From positions 258,799 to 322,798 of the forward strand of contig NZ_JADMOL010000001.1 in the NCBI RefSeq assembly GCF_015558675.1: 64,000 nucleotides of DNA, in the 5' to 3' direction. Source of the stretch: Paenibacillus sp. 1001270B_150601_E10. Its GTDB lineage: Bacteria; Bacillota; Bacilli; Paenibacillales; Paenibacillaceae. The position numbers and the translations under genes were made by a program. This document shows, piece by piece, positions 52,490 to 61,724 of this stretch. The stretch's first letter is position 1; every line of letters starts with the position of its first letter. Under the pieces are notes generated by a model. That model made no database searches, was not told the origin of the DNA, and saw nothing but the letters and a program-made list of their open reading frames with translations.

Positions 52490-54156
52490 GCCTTATTCCC
52501 CCCACGATCAATTGCCTTGCTATCTACTTCCACGTTGATCTCCTTAAGAACACGAACCACCTCATGACGCATGCCATACCAATTTTTGTTGGTATGTGCG
52601 CCAAGAACAAGGCGATTGTCACTGAGCTTCAGCCACATTCGGCGGTGCTGCCAGTAGAATCCGAGCACAAGCCCAATCATGCTGATAGCCGCTCCTACCC
52701 AGATAAACGGAAGGGCCGTGTCCTTTCGAACATTCAAGTAGCTTTTCGAATCTGAAATCGTGACATCATTCATAGATTCTACGTCGATGATGACATGCTG
52801 CATAATATCCTTGTTCAACACTTCCTCTTTGAACCGGACCTTATCTTTTTGCAGTGGAAAATACATGTATGGCTCGCCGTGCTCAGAAAGCCCCGGTCCT
52901 TTCATTAAGAACACAAATGCAGGTGCATTGGGCTCAGGAGACTGTGTCCTTGGCTCGCCATTCTCATCAAGCGTAAAATCCAAATATTTCTCTTTCAGTT
53001 CTAAAGTATAGGGACCAACTTCATAGGAAGATGCCGTCTTGTCCATCTGAATCTCAAATGAACCCAGTACTTCTCCAGATGTAGCATCTTTCAGAACTGG
53101 CTTGACCGCAACTAGCTTCGGCGTAAGATCAAAGTCATATTGATAGACCATCAGGCCTTCATACTCTAAAGGATCATTTACGCGTATATCATGCTTTGCC
53201 ACCTCAGCAAGCGTCGGTTCCTTCACAGGGTCATCACAATCCGCTGTACATCTGAACAACGTTGCTTTTGTCTCGAATAGCTTCGGCATGACTCGTCCTT
53301 CTTGGACGAATTGCTCAGGCATTTCATCTTCGCTGTAGTATTCAACTGTGAACTTATCGTTTTGCAAATAATAGGGTGTGTTTGGAATTGGCTGCGGGCT
53401 ACCTTGCGGAAATGCGGAGTAATATTCCATATGCCAGCCAGGAATGCTTCGAGCCAATACAGCTAATAAGAATATGATAAGGCCGATATGGTTAATGTAC
53501 GGGCCCCATCGACTAAAACGGTTCTTCTCAGCCATTAAAGCACCATCTTCTGAGATAATGCGGTAATGCTTCTTCTTTAATGCGGCACTCAACCGATCCA
53601 TCGCTTCTTGCTGTGTCACCCCTTGAGGGAGATCTTGATCGACAACGATCCGCTGGCGCTTAAGAAATTGATCGTGCTTGCGCACCTTCTGCTTATGAAG
53701 AGCACGGTAAAGCGGGAGCACCCGGTCCAAGCTGCATATGACAAGGGAAGCTCCTATCATGACTAACAGGAGAATAAACCACCAAGACTCATATGTATGC
53801 GAAAGTCCTAACAAGTAATAAATATGCCCTAATGTACCGTATGTCTCCTTGTAATAGACAGAAGCATCAAGGTTGATAAATTGGCTCTCTTGCGGGTATA
53901 TCGTCCCTAGTGATGCTCCTATTAATGTAATGACAATTAGAATTACGGCAATCTTTACGGATGAAAAGAAGTTCCAGACCTGATCGATAAGTCCTGGATT
54001 TGCTTTTTGGGACTTACGAGCAACACCGTCATAACGCATTTCAAGGATCTCGGTGCTTGAGGCATCCTCATGCAGCGGCTTGCCGCAAGACTCGCACAAT
54101 ACCGTTCCCAGCGCATTCTGGTGTCCGCATTCACACTTCGTATTTTTAAACGCCAC
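52486..54156 (-). CDS. resB: cytochrome c biogenesis protein ResB with N-terminal zinc ribbon
   Basis: Partner of ResC in system II cytochrome c maturation. The GTG at 54156, seven bases after GGGAGGG, gives 556 residues. Residues 7-25 form a zinc ribbon (C8, C10, C21, C24 in KCECGHQ and LCESCGKP) that classical ResB lacks. Then three membrane segments (about 60-80, 110-130, 205-225), a large extracytoplasmic domain, and a last segment near 500 with the conserved histidine WQHRR following. Overlaps resC. Confidence 0.92.
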   Translation of the reverse strand: MAFKNTKCECGHQNALGTVLCESCGKPLHEDASSTEILEMRYDGVARKSQKANPGLIDQVWNFFSSVKIAVILIVITLIGASLGTIYPQESQFINLDASVYYKETYGTLGHIYYLLGLSHTYESWWFILLLVMIGASLVICSLDRVLPLYRALHKQKVRKHDQFLKRQRIVVDQDLPQGVTQQEAMDRLSAALKKKHYRIISEDGALMAEKNRFSRWGPYINHIGLIIFLLAVLARSIPGWHMEYYSAFPQGSPQPIPNTPYYLQNDKFTVEYYSEDEMPEQFVQEGRVMPKLFETKATLFRCTADCDDPVKEPTLAEVAKHDIRVNDPLEYEGLMVYQYDFDLTPKLVAVKPVLKDATSGEVLGSFEIQMDKTASSYEVGPYTLELKEKYLDFTLDENGEPRTQSPEPNAPAFVFLMKGPGLSEHGEPYMYFPLQKDKVRFKEEVLNKDIMQHVIIDVESMNDVTISDSKSYLNVRKDTALPFIWVGAAISMIGLVLGFYWQHRRMWLKLSDNRLVLGAHTNKNWYGMRHEVVRVLKEINVEVDSKAIDRGGNKA

Positions 54157-54172
54157 CGATTGTCCCTCCCTA

Positions 54173-54706
54173 TCACGATGAGGCTGCATCGGTCATTTGC
54201 GTCAGATAGGCGTCGAGCTCTTCAGCCGTTACCTCTCCTTGCTTGATCGCATGCACCTTACCGTCAGGTTGAACAAAAAAAGTGGTCGGCAATGGTCGGA
54301 TGCCAAAGGCCTTGGCTGCCGTCTTCTTGCTATCGAGCCACATCGGGAAGTGAACACCCATCTTTTGAATGAAGTTAGAGACGACAAGCGCATCTTCCCC
54401 ATAGTTAATGCCAATGATGTAGACATCTTTATCCTTCCACTTCTCCCAAGCGCTTTGCATAGCAGGCATCTCACGCTTGCAAGGCTCGCACCAGGTACCC
54501 CAGAAGTTTAGAACGAGCGTCTTTCCCCGATAATCCGATAAAGACTGAACATCACCATTAAGCTCCTGAAGCTTGATATTGGGTACCGTACTGCCTACAA
54601 CAGGCACTTCATTGGGCTTGAGCAGCGAAGGAATGATCGCATAGCCTCCGATGATGAGGATGACCGCAAGAATGGCAATCTGAACGATTTTATTGCGTTT
54701 TCCCAT
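54173..54706 (-). CDS. resA: thiol-disulfide oxidoreductase ResA
   Basis: ResA reduces the CXXCH cysteines of apocytochrome c before heme attachment. The 177-residue protein has an N-terminal membrane anchor (about 8-26), then a thioredoxin fold with NFWGTWCEPCKREMP (CEPC active site near residue 78), and the cis-proline PLPTTFFV. First gene of resABCDE; stop 17 bases before resB. Confidence 0.95.
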   Translation of the reverse strand: MGKRNKIVQIAILAVILIIGGYAIIPSLLKPNEVPVVGSTVPNIKLQELNGDVQSLSDYRGKTLVLNFWGTWCEPCKREMPAMQSAWEKWKDKDVYIIGINYGEDALVVSNFIQKMGVHFPMWLDSKKTAAKAFGIRPLPTTFFVQPDGKVHAIKQGEVTAEELDAYLTQMTDAASS

Positions 54707-54782
54707 GAAAGATCGCCCTTTCTATGATTTGTTTCACAATGGCGTGGCGAAATCGTGACAATTTCACGACACTACTCCATCC

Positions 54783-54788
54783 ATTATA
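54783..54788 (-). promoter_or_regulatory. -10 element of the res operon promoter
   Basis: A perfect TATAAT lies on the minus strand about 80 bases before resA. No good -35 hexamer is present, consistent with an activator-dependent promoter; in B. subtilis resA is activated by ResD. Confidence 0.5.
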
Positions 54789-54892
54789 ATCCATTAGCAA
54801 GGGCTCACTTCTTCCTTAATATGAAAATTATGTGTCATAGATTGACAATTTTTTAACATGAATTATCACTATCATGTGGCTTGCAGCAATGC

Positions 54893-55627
54893 TTAATCCT
54901 TGTGCATTTTGATGGACTGCTTAAGCTCGTTGACCTCGGACTTGGTTAGACGTCTATGCGTGCCTCTTGCCAAGCCTTGAAGGGTAATATTAGCGAATTG
55001 TACCCGCTTCAGAAGCGTTACCTTATGACCGATTGCTTCGAACATCCGACGAACCTGACGATTCTTCCCTTCATATATGATGATGCTGATCGTGGCTTCA
55101 TTCTTCTCTAGATTGACGTCGTAGTATTCGACTTCTGCTGGCTGTGTTAATCCATCCTCAAGCATAATACCTTTCTTCAGCTTGTCCAGATTGTCGCCAT
55201 GTGGAACACCTTTGACGGTAGCCAAGTACATCTTGCCTACATGATGCTTCGGATGCATCAATCGATTCGCCAGTTCACCATCGTTAGTGAGCAGCAACAA
55301 GCCTTCCGTATCGTAATCAAGACGACCGATCGGATAAACTCGTGTCTTCACTCCCTTAAGATAATCCTTCACCGTCTTACGACCTTCAGGATCAGACATG
55401 CTCGTGATCACACCCTTAGGCTTGTACAACGCAATCACAATCTTCTCAGGCTGCTTGATCGGTCTTCCATTCACTGTGATCACATCAACATCTGGATCTG
55501 CCTTTACGCCAAGGGTATTCACGACCTTATCATTAACTTGAACCTTGCCTTCAAGGATGTATTGTTCACACTTGCGCCGTGACGCTACTCCTGCGTTAGC
55601 TAATATCTTCTGAAGTCTTTCTTCCAT
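54893..55627 (-). CDS. rluB: 23S rRNA pseudouridine synthase RluB
   Basis: RluB modifies U2605-type positions of 23S rRNA. The 244-residue protein has an N-terminal S4 RNA-binding domain (RLQKILANAGVASRRKCE), the catalytic motif with aspartate PIGRLDYDTEGLLLLTNDG near residue 100, and GKNRQVRRMFEAIGH. Located between resA and spmB as in B. subtilis. Confidence 0.95.
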   Translation of the reverse strand: MEERLQKILANAGVASRRKCEQYILEGKVQVNDKVVNTLGVKADPDVDVITVNGRPIKQPEKIVIALYKPKGVITSMSDPEGRKTVKDYLKGVKTRVYPIGRLDYDTEGLLLLTNDGELANRLMHPKHHVGKMYLATVKGVPHGDNLDKLKKGIMLEDGLTQPAEVEYYDVNLEKNEATISIIIYEGKNRQVRRMFEAIGHKVTLLKRVQFANITLQGLARGTHRRLTKSEVNELKQSIKMHKD

Positions 55628-55705
55628 GTTTGCTATTCACCTCAACCCTTATCATATCTGTTTGTGAACAAGACCACAAGCGAAAGTTCAAACTTTTGCC
55701 TTATA

Positions 55706-55731
55706 TTGCACGAGCGCCTCCAGCATAAGCC
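55706..55731 (-). other. GC-rich inverted repeat after spmB
   Basis: GCGCCTC and GAGGCGC with further inner pairing form a strong hairpin 30 bases past the spmB stop, without a T run. It may end or stabilise the spm transcript. Confidence 0.45.
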
Positions 55732-55761
55732 AGAGGCGCAACGTGAACCATCATTTTGATC

Positions 55762-56295
55762 TCATGAGAAAATAAAAAGACAAATCATGACCGCAGCAAC
55801 AAAGCCCACTAAGTCCGAAAACAACCCCACTTTCAAGGCATACCTGCCTTTTCGGATTCCTACGGCCCCGAAGTAAACCGTCAGCACATAAAGTGTGGTA
55901 TCCGTACTGCCCTGGATCGTTGAAGCAATGCGGCCAATCATGGAATCCGGCCCATATGTCTTAATAAGATCTGTCGTAAAGGCCAAAGACCCGGCTCCTG
56001 TGATCGGGCGGAGAAAGGCAAGTGGCACGACTTCACTTGGTACGCCAATCCAATCAAGAAACGGTCTCAGAAAGCCTAAAATCCAATCCATAGCACCTGA
56101 AGCACGAAAGACGCTGATGGCAACCATCATCCCAACCAAGGTGGGAATGATATTAATGGAAGTTTGAAAGCCATCCTTCGCCCCTTCTACAAATGATTCA
56201 TATACAGGAACACGCCGAAAATAAGCATAAAGTGGTATAAAAACGATAATCGCCGGGATCGCCCATGCGGATATTGCTGAAATGATTGAGTACAA
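55762..56295 (-). CDS. spmB: spore maturation protein B
   Basis: SpmB acts with SpmA in spore core dehydration. The 177-residue protein of the nucleoside-recognition (Gate) family has about five membrane segments; TSINIIPTLVGMMVAI, RPITGAGSLAF, and STDTTLYVLTVYFGAVGI are conserved. The TTG start directly after GGGGGGAAGG is a little close; no other start fits the family N-terminus. Downstream of spmA by 33 bases. Confidence 0.93.
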   Translation of the reverse strand: MYSIISAISAWAIPAIIVFIPLYAYFRRVPVYESFVEGAKDGFQTSINIIPTLVGMMVAISVFRASGAMDWILGFLRPFLDWIGVPSEVVPLAFLRPITGAGSLAFTTDLIKTYGPDSMIGRIASTIQGSTDTTLYVLTVYFGAVGIRKGRYALKVGLFSDLVGFVAAVMICLFIFS

Positions 56296-56328
56296 CCTTC
56301 CCCCCCCTCTCCCTAGCCTTGGTGATCG

Positions 56329-56964
56329 CTACCCTGCTCTGCCTATCGAGCTCGTGGCAGAATCTGCTGTCCCTGTTGGAGGAGCATGCCGGTATCGATT
56401 CCGGTACCATCGATCAGCCAGAATTGCGGCTGCTGTGGCAATCATGGTCGCGATCAAGGTCGTTCCTACGATCTCTGCGGGATTCGCTGAGTTGAAATTC
56501 ATCCGAATCGCAATCAGTGTTGTTGGAATGAGCGTGATGCTGGCTGTATTAATGGCCAGAAGCGTGCACATCGCAGGAGAAGCCGTCGATTTGTCAGGAT
56601 TCAGCTTCTGAAGCTCCTGCATGGCACGAATCCCCATTGGCGTAGCTGCATTTCCAAGCCCCAGCAAATTCGCACTCATATTCGACATAATGAAACCCAG
56701 CGCGGGATGATTTTTGGGCACATCCGGAAATAAATAGCCCACGATCGGGCCCAGAAGCTTAGCGAGCTTGTCGAGCAATTTAGCATCCTCCGCAATCCTC
56801 ATCATTCCAAGCCAAAAGACCATTACACTTATTAGTCCAAAGCTTACCCCTACCCCTGTCTTCGCTCCATCAAAAACAGCTTCTGTCACTAGTTCTATCC
56901 GTCCTTGTGCAGCAGCTGCAATAAAGCCCACGACAAGCATAAAGATCCATAATGCATTAATCAA
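56329..56964 (-). CDS. spmA: spore maturation protein A
   Basis: SpmA, the partner of SpmB. The 211-residue membrane protein has the Gate domain with MVFWLGMMRIAED, HPALGFIMSNMSANLLGLGNAATP in two conserved parts, and INTASITLIPTTLIAIR. The last 20 residues are polar and unusual. Located between dacB and spmB, the standard sporulation operon order. Confidence 0.93.
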   Translation of the reverse strand: MINALWIFMLVVGFIAAAAQGRIELVTEAVFDGAKTGVGVSFGLISVMVFWLGMMRIAEDAKLLDKLAKLLGPIVGYLFPDVPKNHPALGFIMSNMSANLLGLGNAATPMGIRAMQELQKLNPDKSTASPAMCTLLAINTASITLIPTTLIAIRMNFNSANPAEIVGTTLIATMIATAAAILADRWYRNRYRHAPPTGTADSATSSIGRAG

Positions 56965-57005
56965 CGCGATCCTCTCCCCTCTCGCCGATGATTGCTGAAC
57001 TCAAC

Positions 57006-58142
57006 TCAACTTACCTTTTCTGTTGATGAAGTCGCATTAGACTTTAATGGAACCTGTCCAATACGCTCGTTTTTAAAGTAGATTTCCAGCTTAGCAGGCG
57101 TACCGAATTTGTACTCCACACTGGTAGGTGGATACGGAATAATTTTATAGCTTATCTGTCCTTTCTCACTCTCCGATAAAGGGTAGCTCCAATCCAACAT
57201 CGCTACAAATGAGCTTCCTTCTACAGGCTGGCCACGCTTGAACAAGGTTGTTGAAGGATATGCCTCGAATCCATAATCCAACATGCGACTGTGGTCAACC
57301 CAATCACTTCCATCATTAAGGGTTACTGCGGCAAGCTGCTGGCCATTACGAGTAGCGGAGCTGACAAGGCATCGCAGTGCTGTTTTCGTGTAACCCGTCT
57401 TCACTCCATCTGCACCTTCATATAGAGATAGCATTTTATTTTTGTTCATCCACTTATAATCCCAGGCATCATTCGGATTGGGCGCCGTTTTAACCTTAGT
57501 CTTCACAATATGGCGAAAGATCGGATTATGCAGGGCATAAGCTGTAAGTCTCGCTAAATCATTAGCTGTTGTATAATGCTCTTTATCATCTAGCCCATGC
57601 GGGTTTCGAAAGGAGGTATGCAGTAATCCAATCTCTCTGGCTTTCTCATTCATCATATGGACAAACCCTTCTTCCGACCCTCCAACATGCTCTGCTATCG
57701 CAGTCGCTGCATCATTGCCTGATCGAAGCATGAGTCCAAAAATCATATCTTCAAGCTTCATCTCTTCTCCAAGTCTTAGATATATAGAGGAGCCTTCTTT
57801 GCCAAAAGCACGCTTACTGGTCTTCACCATCTCATGTAATTTTCCAGATTCGATTGCAACGATCGCGGTCATAATCTTAGTCGTACTGGCCATTGGGAGC
57901 TCCGTATCCCCATTCTCCGAATAAAGCAGACGCCCCGATTCCACGTCAATTAGAGCAGCGGCTCTAGCATTGGTACGAGGGTAAGATACGGAACCCCGTT
58001 TATTCAGCTTTATCTCCTTCGGTTTTAACGCAGCCTGATCAATTGATGTAGCGGAAACGGGAACAGCCTGGATAAGCAGCATCATGATTCCAATCCATAA
58101 AGTGAAAGCCAATAATCGTCTACGTCGTCTTGCACTTAACAT
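57006..58142 (-). CDS. dacB: D-alanyl-D-alanine carboxypeptidase DacB (sporulation type)
   Basis: A low-molecular-weight penicillin-binding protein that trims cortex peptides and controls cross-linking in spores. The 378-residue protein has a signal peptide after MLSARRRRRLL, the active-site STTK (residues about 85-88), SGN and KTG motifs (GVKTGYTKTA), and a C-terminal PBP5-type domain. Next to spmA-spmB in the order seen in B. subtilis, so the sporulation enzyme rather than DacA. Confidence 0.93.
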   Translation of the reverse strand: MLSARRRRRLLAFTLWIGIMMLLIQAVPVSATSIDQAALKPKEIKLNKRGSVSYPRTNARAAALIDVESGRLLYSENGDTELPMASTTKIMTAIVAIESGKLHEMVKTSKRAFGKEGSSIYLRLGEEMKLEDMIFGLMLRSGNDAATAIAEHVGGSEEGFVHMMNEKAREIGLLHTSFRNPHGLDDKEHYTTANDLARLTAYALHNPIFRHIVKTKVKTAPNPNDAWDYKWMNKNKMLSLYEGADGVKTGYTKTALRCLVSSATRNGQQLAAVTLNDGSDWVDHSRMLDYGFEAYPSTTLFKRGQPVEGSSFVAMLDWSYPLSESEKGQISYKIIPYPPTSVEYKFGTPAKLEIYFKNERIGQVPLKSNATSSTEKVS

Positions 58143-58246
58143 GTGATCCTCCTTGATGTCATAAGCCTGTACATTCGAAGTTATTTCATATGTATGCAGA
58201 CGAGCTCACAGGTATGTCCACCACGAAAGCTGCTGCATCGCCTATG

Positions 58247-58318
58247 AAAAAAAACGCGTCAATTCCTTTTAGACGATAGCCGCTTATTCACTAGCAGCAA
58301 TGCCTGTAATGGTAATTG
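58247..58318 (-). terminator. terminator between the ytfJ homolog and dacB
   Basis: GCGTCAATT (near 58310) and AATTGACGC (near 58258) pair across a 45-base loop that contains smaller hairpins; TTTTTTTT follows on the minus strand. Confidence 0.65.
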
Positions 58319-58332
58319 ACGCCTTTGGCCAG

Positions 58333-58791
58333 CTAAGGAATAATAATATCCTCATGATGGCTCGGTTTGGTTGTTTCTTTGCCTCGGAACAAGGCGTCGA
58401 TGCGATCGATGACTTGCGGAACGGCATCGATAAGCTTTTCGATAAGATGCGTTTGATTATCGGCAGATACGACTTGAACACCATGCTTGCCTACAACTAA
58501 AAACGCAATAGGTGTAATATACAAGCCTCCACCACTACCTCCTCCAAATGGTTTGGCTCCATTTGTTTGATAATGCTGATGCTCTTCATTCTTTTTATCG
58601 CGACTAGAACGTTCGGATATTTTTAGATCGCTCCCCCCTGCTGCAAAGCCCAGTGCCACTCGGCTGATTGGCAGGATGATGCTTCCATCCGGCGTTTGCA
58701 CAGGATCCCCTACGATCGCATTGACATCAACCATCGTTTTTATATTTTCTAAGGCTGCCCTCATTAGACCTTCGATTGGATGTTCTGCCAT
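58333..58791 (-). CDS. ytfJ: sporulation protein YtfJ (GerW family)
   Basis: GerW/YtfJ is a forespore protein linked to germination in some conditions. The 152-residue protein begins HPIEGLMRAALENIKTMVDVN and contains DGSIILPISRVALGFAAGG, the glycine-rich FGGGSGGGLYITPIAFLVV and the IDALF end. It overlaps the upstream DUF2953 gene. In B. subtilis ytfI-ytfJ are elsewhere, so their insertion between scpAB and dacB is a lineage trait. Confidence 0.9.
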   Translation of the reverse strand: MAEHPIEGLMRAALENIKTMVDVNAIVGDPVQTPDGSIILPISRVALGFAAGGSDLKISERSSRDKKNEEHQHYQTNGAKPFGGGSGGGLYITPIAFLVVGKHGVQVVSADNQTHLIEKLIDAVPQVIDRIDALFRGKETTKPSHHEDIIIP

Positions 58792-59417
58792 ACACTAAGT
58801 CCTCCTTTGAAGTCTTGCAAACTGAATATAAGCGCGACTACTGCAGTAATAGCTTTTGCAATGCGAACACGGGATATACACACAACCCGGGTAGAAAAAT
58901 ACATCTGGCCAAAGTTCGGCTGCACCTCAAGTCGCGGCAGTGTGTGAAAACGCAAATACTGTGTCAATAACCCCGTAATGTAGGATACACCGCTCCAAAT
59001 GGCCCCTGTTGCGATGGCCGTAACTGGCGCCTCATCTAATCCGATCTCCGTGTCCCAAATAAAGGTATCGACCTTCACCATCTTCATCCACTTCAGCATT
59101 TTCGCCAAATCCTCTATAACAGAAAGATCCTTGATGTTCTTTTTTTCGTGTAACTTGCCTTTGCCTGCAATTCCAAAGTGATGCTTCTTATTCACTCCCA
59201 TATCAAAGCCATTGCCTGCACCTTTAAACTGAATGCTCCGCACCTCTGTACGCCATCGAATAAGCCCGTACCACATGCGGACTCCGAGCCATATCCGCTC
59301 GTATTTTCCGGACTTTTGAACGACGACCTTAACTTCAACGTGAGAAAACAGAAAGCTTACGACCAACAACAGCACAAAGGCCAGGATGCCTAGCAGAGTC
59401 CACATCCATACGCTCAT
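58764..59417 (-). CDS. DUF2953 membrane protein (YtfI-like)
   Basis: The ATG at 59417 gives 217 residues; ATG at 59438 is also possible. One N-terminal membrane segment (about 4-26) is followed by a domain with VEVKVVVQKSGKYERIWLG, GLIRWRTEV, WDTEIGLDEAPVTAIATGAIW and a hydrophobic C-terminal stretch. These match the DUF2953 family, which is paired with ytfJ in spore formers. The last ten codons overlap the ytfJ homolog. Function unknown. Confidence 0.82.
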   Translation of the reverse strand: MSVWMWTLLGILAFVLLLVVSFLFSHVEVKVVVQKSGKYERIWLGVRMWYGLIRWRTEVRSIQFKGAGNGFDMGVNKKHHFGIAGKGKLHEKKNIKDLSVIEDLAKMLKWMKMVKVDTFIWDTEIGLDEAPVTAIATGAIWSGVSYITGLLTQYLRFHTLPRLEVQPNFGQMYFSTRVVCISRVRIAKAITAVVALIFSLQDFKGGLSVWQNIQSKV

Positions 59418-59488
59418 CGCGACACCTGCCTTTTCCATTCTAAGGGTATTATGACCAATGGAATGGATGCTCATTCTTCAATGGCATG

Positions 59489-59545
59489 AAAAAAAGCCCT
59501 CATCAGTTAAAACACCAAGCAGGTGAAAAAACGATGAAAGGCTTT
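59489..59545 (-). terminator. terminator after the UPF0173 gene
   Basis: AAAGCCTTTCATC and GATGAGGGCTTT pair across a long loop on the minus strand and are followed by TTTTTC. Confidence 0.7.
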
Positions 59546-59578
59546 AGTTAATTGTTGTCATTTCATTCTAAGTTCTCA

Positions 59579-60289
59579 TTAATCCGTAGAAACTGTCCAT
59601 CGATCAGTATCGAGAACCTGACTCGGTTCCATATGTATGCCCTGAATTCCTATGCCATGTAGGCGTTCAACAAAGGCATGTCCATCCTGCTCGATAGGTG
59701 GGAAGGTGTTGTAATGAATCGGAACCACATGCTTCGCTTGTACCCATTGGGCTGCAAACAATGCATCTGCAGGATCCATCGTGAAGAAGCTGCCAATCGG
59801 CAGGAAGGCCAAATCCGGCTTATAGCGTTCCCCAATCAGCTTCATATCGCTGAACAACGCGGTATCCCCTGCATGATAGATTGTTAAACCATCCATCTGC
59901 AGAACAATTCCGGCTGGATTGCCCATATAGATTGTCTGGCCGTCTACTGTTAGCGAGGAACTGTGGAGAGCAGGTACCCATTTTATGTTCCCAAATGGAA
60001 GGGTCGCTCCACCGCCAAGGTTCATCCCTACTGTGGAGGGAACACCTTGAGCTGCCATATAATCTGCTAGCTCTACGATGGCTGCTATAGGCGCTTCATT
60101 GCGAATGGCGATGGATGCTGCATCTGCTATATGATCGCCATGACCATGGGTAAGCAGGACATAATCCGTGTTGATTTCCTCAGCTTTAACCGTTGCCTTG
60201 GGATTGCCTGTAAAGAACGGATCAATAATGACATTAAAAGATGAGCCCTGTAGCTGAATACAGGAATGACCATGATACGTTATCTTCAT
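59579..60289 (-). CDS. metal-dependent hydrolase, UPF0173 (YtkL-like)
   Basis: A metallo-beta-lactamase-fold hydrolase of 236 residues. Metal ligands are visible: THGHGDHIAD near residue 50, the histidine in VPALHSSS, AGDTALF, and VPIHYNTFPP. It opens MKITYHGHSC, the UPF0173 signature. The start overlaps the end of scpB, so it is in the scpA-scpB operon. Substrate unknown. Confidence 0.9.
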   Translation of the reverse strand: MKITYHGHSCIQLQGSSFNVIIDPFFTGNPKATVKAEEINTDYVLLTHGHGDHIADAASIAIRNEAPIAAIVELADYMAAQGVPSTVGMNLGGGATLPFGNIKWVPALHSSSLTVDGQTIYMGNPAGIVLQMDGLTIYHAGDTALFSDMKLIGERYKPDLAFLPIGSFFTMDPADALFAAQWVQAKHVVPIHYNTFPPIEQDGHAFVERLHGIGIQGIHMEPSQVLDTDRWTVSTD

Positions 60290-60903
60290 TCAGATTCGCC
60301 TCCTACATCATCTATCGTGAGTTGCCTATTATTTAATTTCTCGAACAGCAGATGAGTATCCTCCTCTAATGCCTCAGAAGGATCAAATTGATCCGGCTCA
60401 GGAAGCTCCGATAAGTCGGCTAATCCAAAATAGTCTAAAAAGGCCTTCGTTGTCCCGTACAAGATCGGTCTCCCGATTGCTTCCGCACGTCCAACTTCTT
60501 CGATGAGTTCCTTATTTACAAGCGTATGGATCGCCCGCTCGGACTTTACACCGCGCACTTCCTCAATATCCACACGTGTAATCGGCTGACGATAAGCGAC
60601 AATCGCAAGCGTTTCAAGCGCTGCTTGGGACAAGGAGGATCTGGAAGGAGAATAAGCCATTCGCTCCAAATACAGCGCATGCTCAGGATGCGTAGCAAGC
60701 TGATAGGCGCCTGCAATCTTAACGACCTGTATGCCTCTCTTGTTTCGTTCGAGCTCACCTTTCAAATCTGACAATGCATCTTCAACGACTTCCTGACGCA
60801 TCTCCGTAATCTCTGCCAGCTGCTTAACAGTCAAACCTTCTTCCCCTACCATAAACAGCAATGCTTCAATAATCGATTTCAACGTCTGAAACTCCACCTT
60901 CAT
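60286..60903 (-). CDS. scpB: segregation and condensation protein B
   Basis: ScpB is a winged-helix subunit of the SMC condensin complex. The ATG at 60903 (MKVEFQTLKSIIEALLFM) gives 205 residues; an earlier ATG adds four. AALETLAIVAYRQPITRVDIEEVRGV and LYGTTKAFLDYFGL are the strongest family markers. Overlaps scpA by about 38 bases. Confidence 0.95.
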   Translation of the reverse strand: MKVEFQTLKSIIEALLFMVGEEGLTVKQLAEITEMRQEVVEDALSDLKGELERNKRGIQVVKIAGAYQLATHPEHALYLERMAYSPSRSSLSQAALETLAIVAYRQPITRVDIEEVRGVKSERAIHTLVNKELIEEVGRAEAIGRPILYGTTKAFLDYFGLADLSELPEPDQFDPSEALEEDTHLLFEKLNNRQLTIDDVGGESE

Positions 60904-61657
60904 CCAACTCCCCATGCCATTGAATCACAATATCTTCGAATAACGAATCTTGATAACACTTGATTTGCTTCATCTTCATTAGCTCAAGCAGCGCTAAGAA
61001 GGTTACGACAATCTCATGCCGCGACATATTCTCATCAAGCAGCTTCGAGAACATCACCTTAGAGCCTCTTCCATTAGGCCGAAGCGTCGTAATAATATCG
61101 CGGATTCGATCTTTAACCGAAATCTCATCCCGATGAATTGTGGCGACCTGTTCTCTACGAGCAGCCTTACGCAGCGCTTTATGAAAAGCTTGCACCAAAT
61201 CATTAATATGCAGGCCTTCAACCGGATTGCTCGGTGTTGTCGGCATAAAAGGCGTTAAGTCCTCGGCTTCCTTTGAGAAGATTAGACCACGTTCTGTTTC
61301 TTTCTCTTTGAGCTGTTCGGCAATATTTTTATACTTCCGATACTCTATCAGCTTTCGAATCAGTTCTTCCCTTGGGTCAGGCTCATCATCATAATAATCT
61401 GGAAACTCTTCCCACTCCATTACAGGAGGCTTCGGCAGAAGCTGGTGGGACTTCATCGATAACAGCGTAGCGGCCATGACAAGAAACTCGCTTGTGATCT
61501 CAAGCTCAAGCTCCTGCATGCTTTGCAAATATTCCATATATTGATCCGTAATTTCATGAACGGATATGTCTTGAATTTGAATCTCGGATTCATCAATCAA
61601 GTGGAGCAGCAAGTCGAGCGGTCCCTCAAATGACTCCAATTTATATGTAAAGGGCAC
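60866..61657 (-). CDS. scpA: segregation and condensation protein A
   Basis: ScpA is the kleisin of SMC-ScpAB. The 263-residue protein has the N-terminal YKLESFEGPLDLLLHLI motif and the EITSEFLVMAATLLSMKSHQLLP segment, in which only parts are given here; the C-terminal winged helix has FLALLELMKMKQI. GGAGG lies upstream of the start. Adjacent to ribH as in B. subtilis, with a terminator between. Confidence 0.96.
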   Translation of the reverse strand: MPFTYKLESFEGPLDLLLHLIDESEIQIQDISVHEITDQYMEYLQSMQELELEITSEFLVMAATLLSMKSHQLLPKPPVMEWEEFPDYYDDEPDPREELIRKLIEYRKYKNIAEQLKEKETERGLIFSKEAEDLTPFMPTTPSNPVEGLHINDLVQAFHKALRKAARREQVATIHRDEISVKDRIRDIITTLRPNGRGSKVMFSKLLDENMSRHEIVVTFLALLELMKMKQIKCYQDSLFEDIVIQWHGELDEGGVSDVEIDY

Positions 61658-61671
61658 TCCCTCATACCTCC

Positions 61672-61713
61672 TGAAAAAACAAATGTAGCACCCAACCTAA
61701 GTTAGGCACTACA
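61672..61713 (-). terminator. terminator after ribH
   Basis: TGTAGTGCCTAAC and GTTGGGTGCTACA pair (two G-T) with a four-base loop; TTTGTTTTTT follows on the minus strand. Confidence 0.8.
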
Positions 61714-61724
61714 TTAAATAAGCA

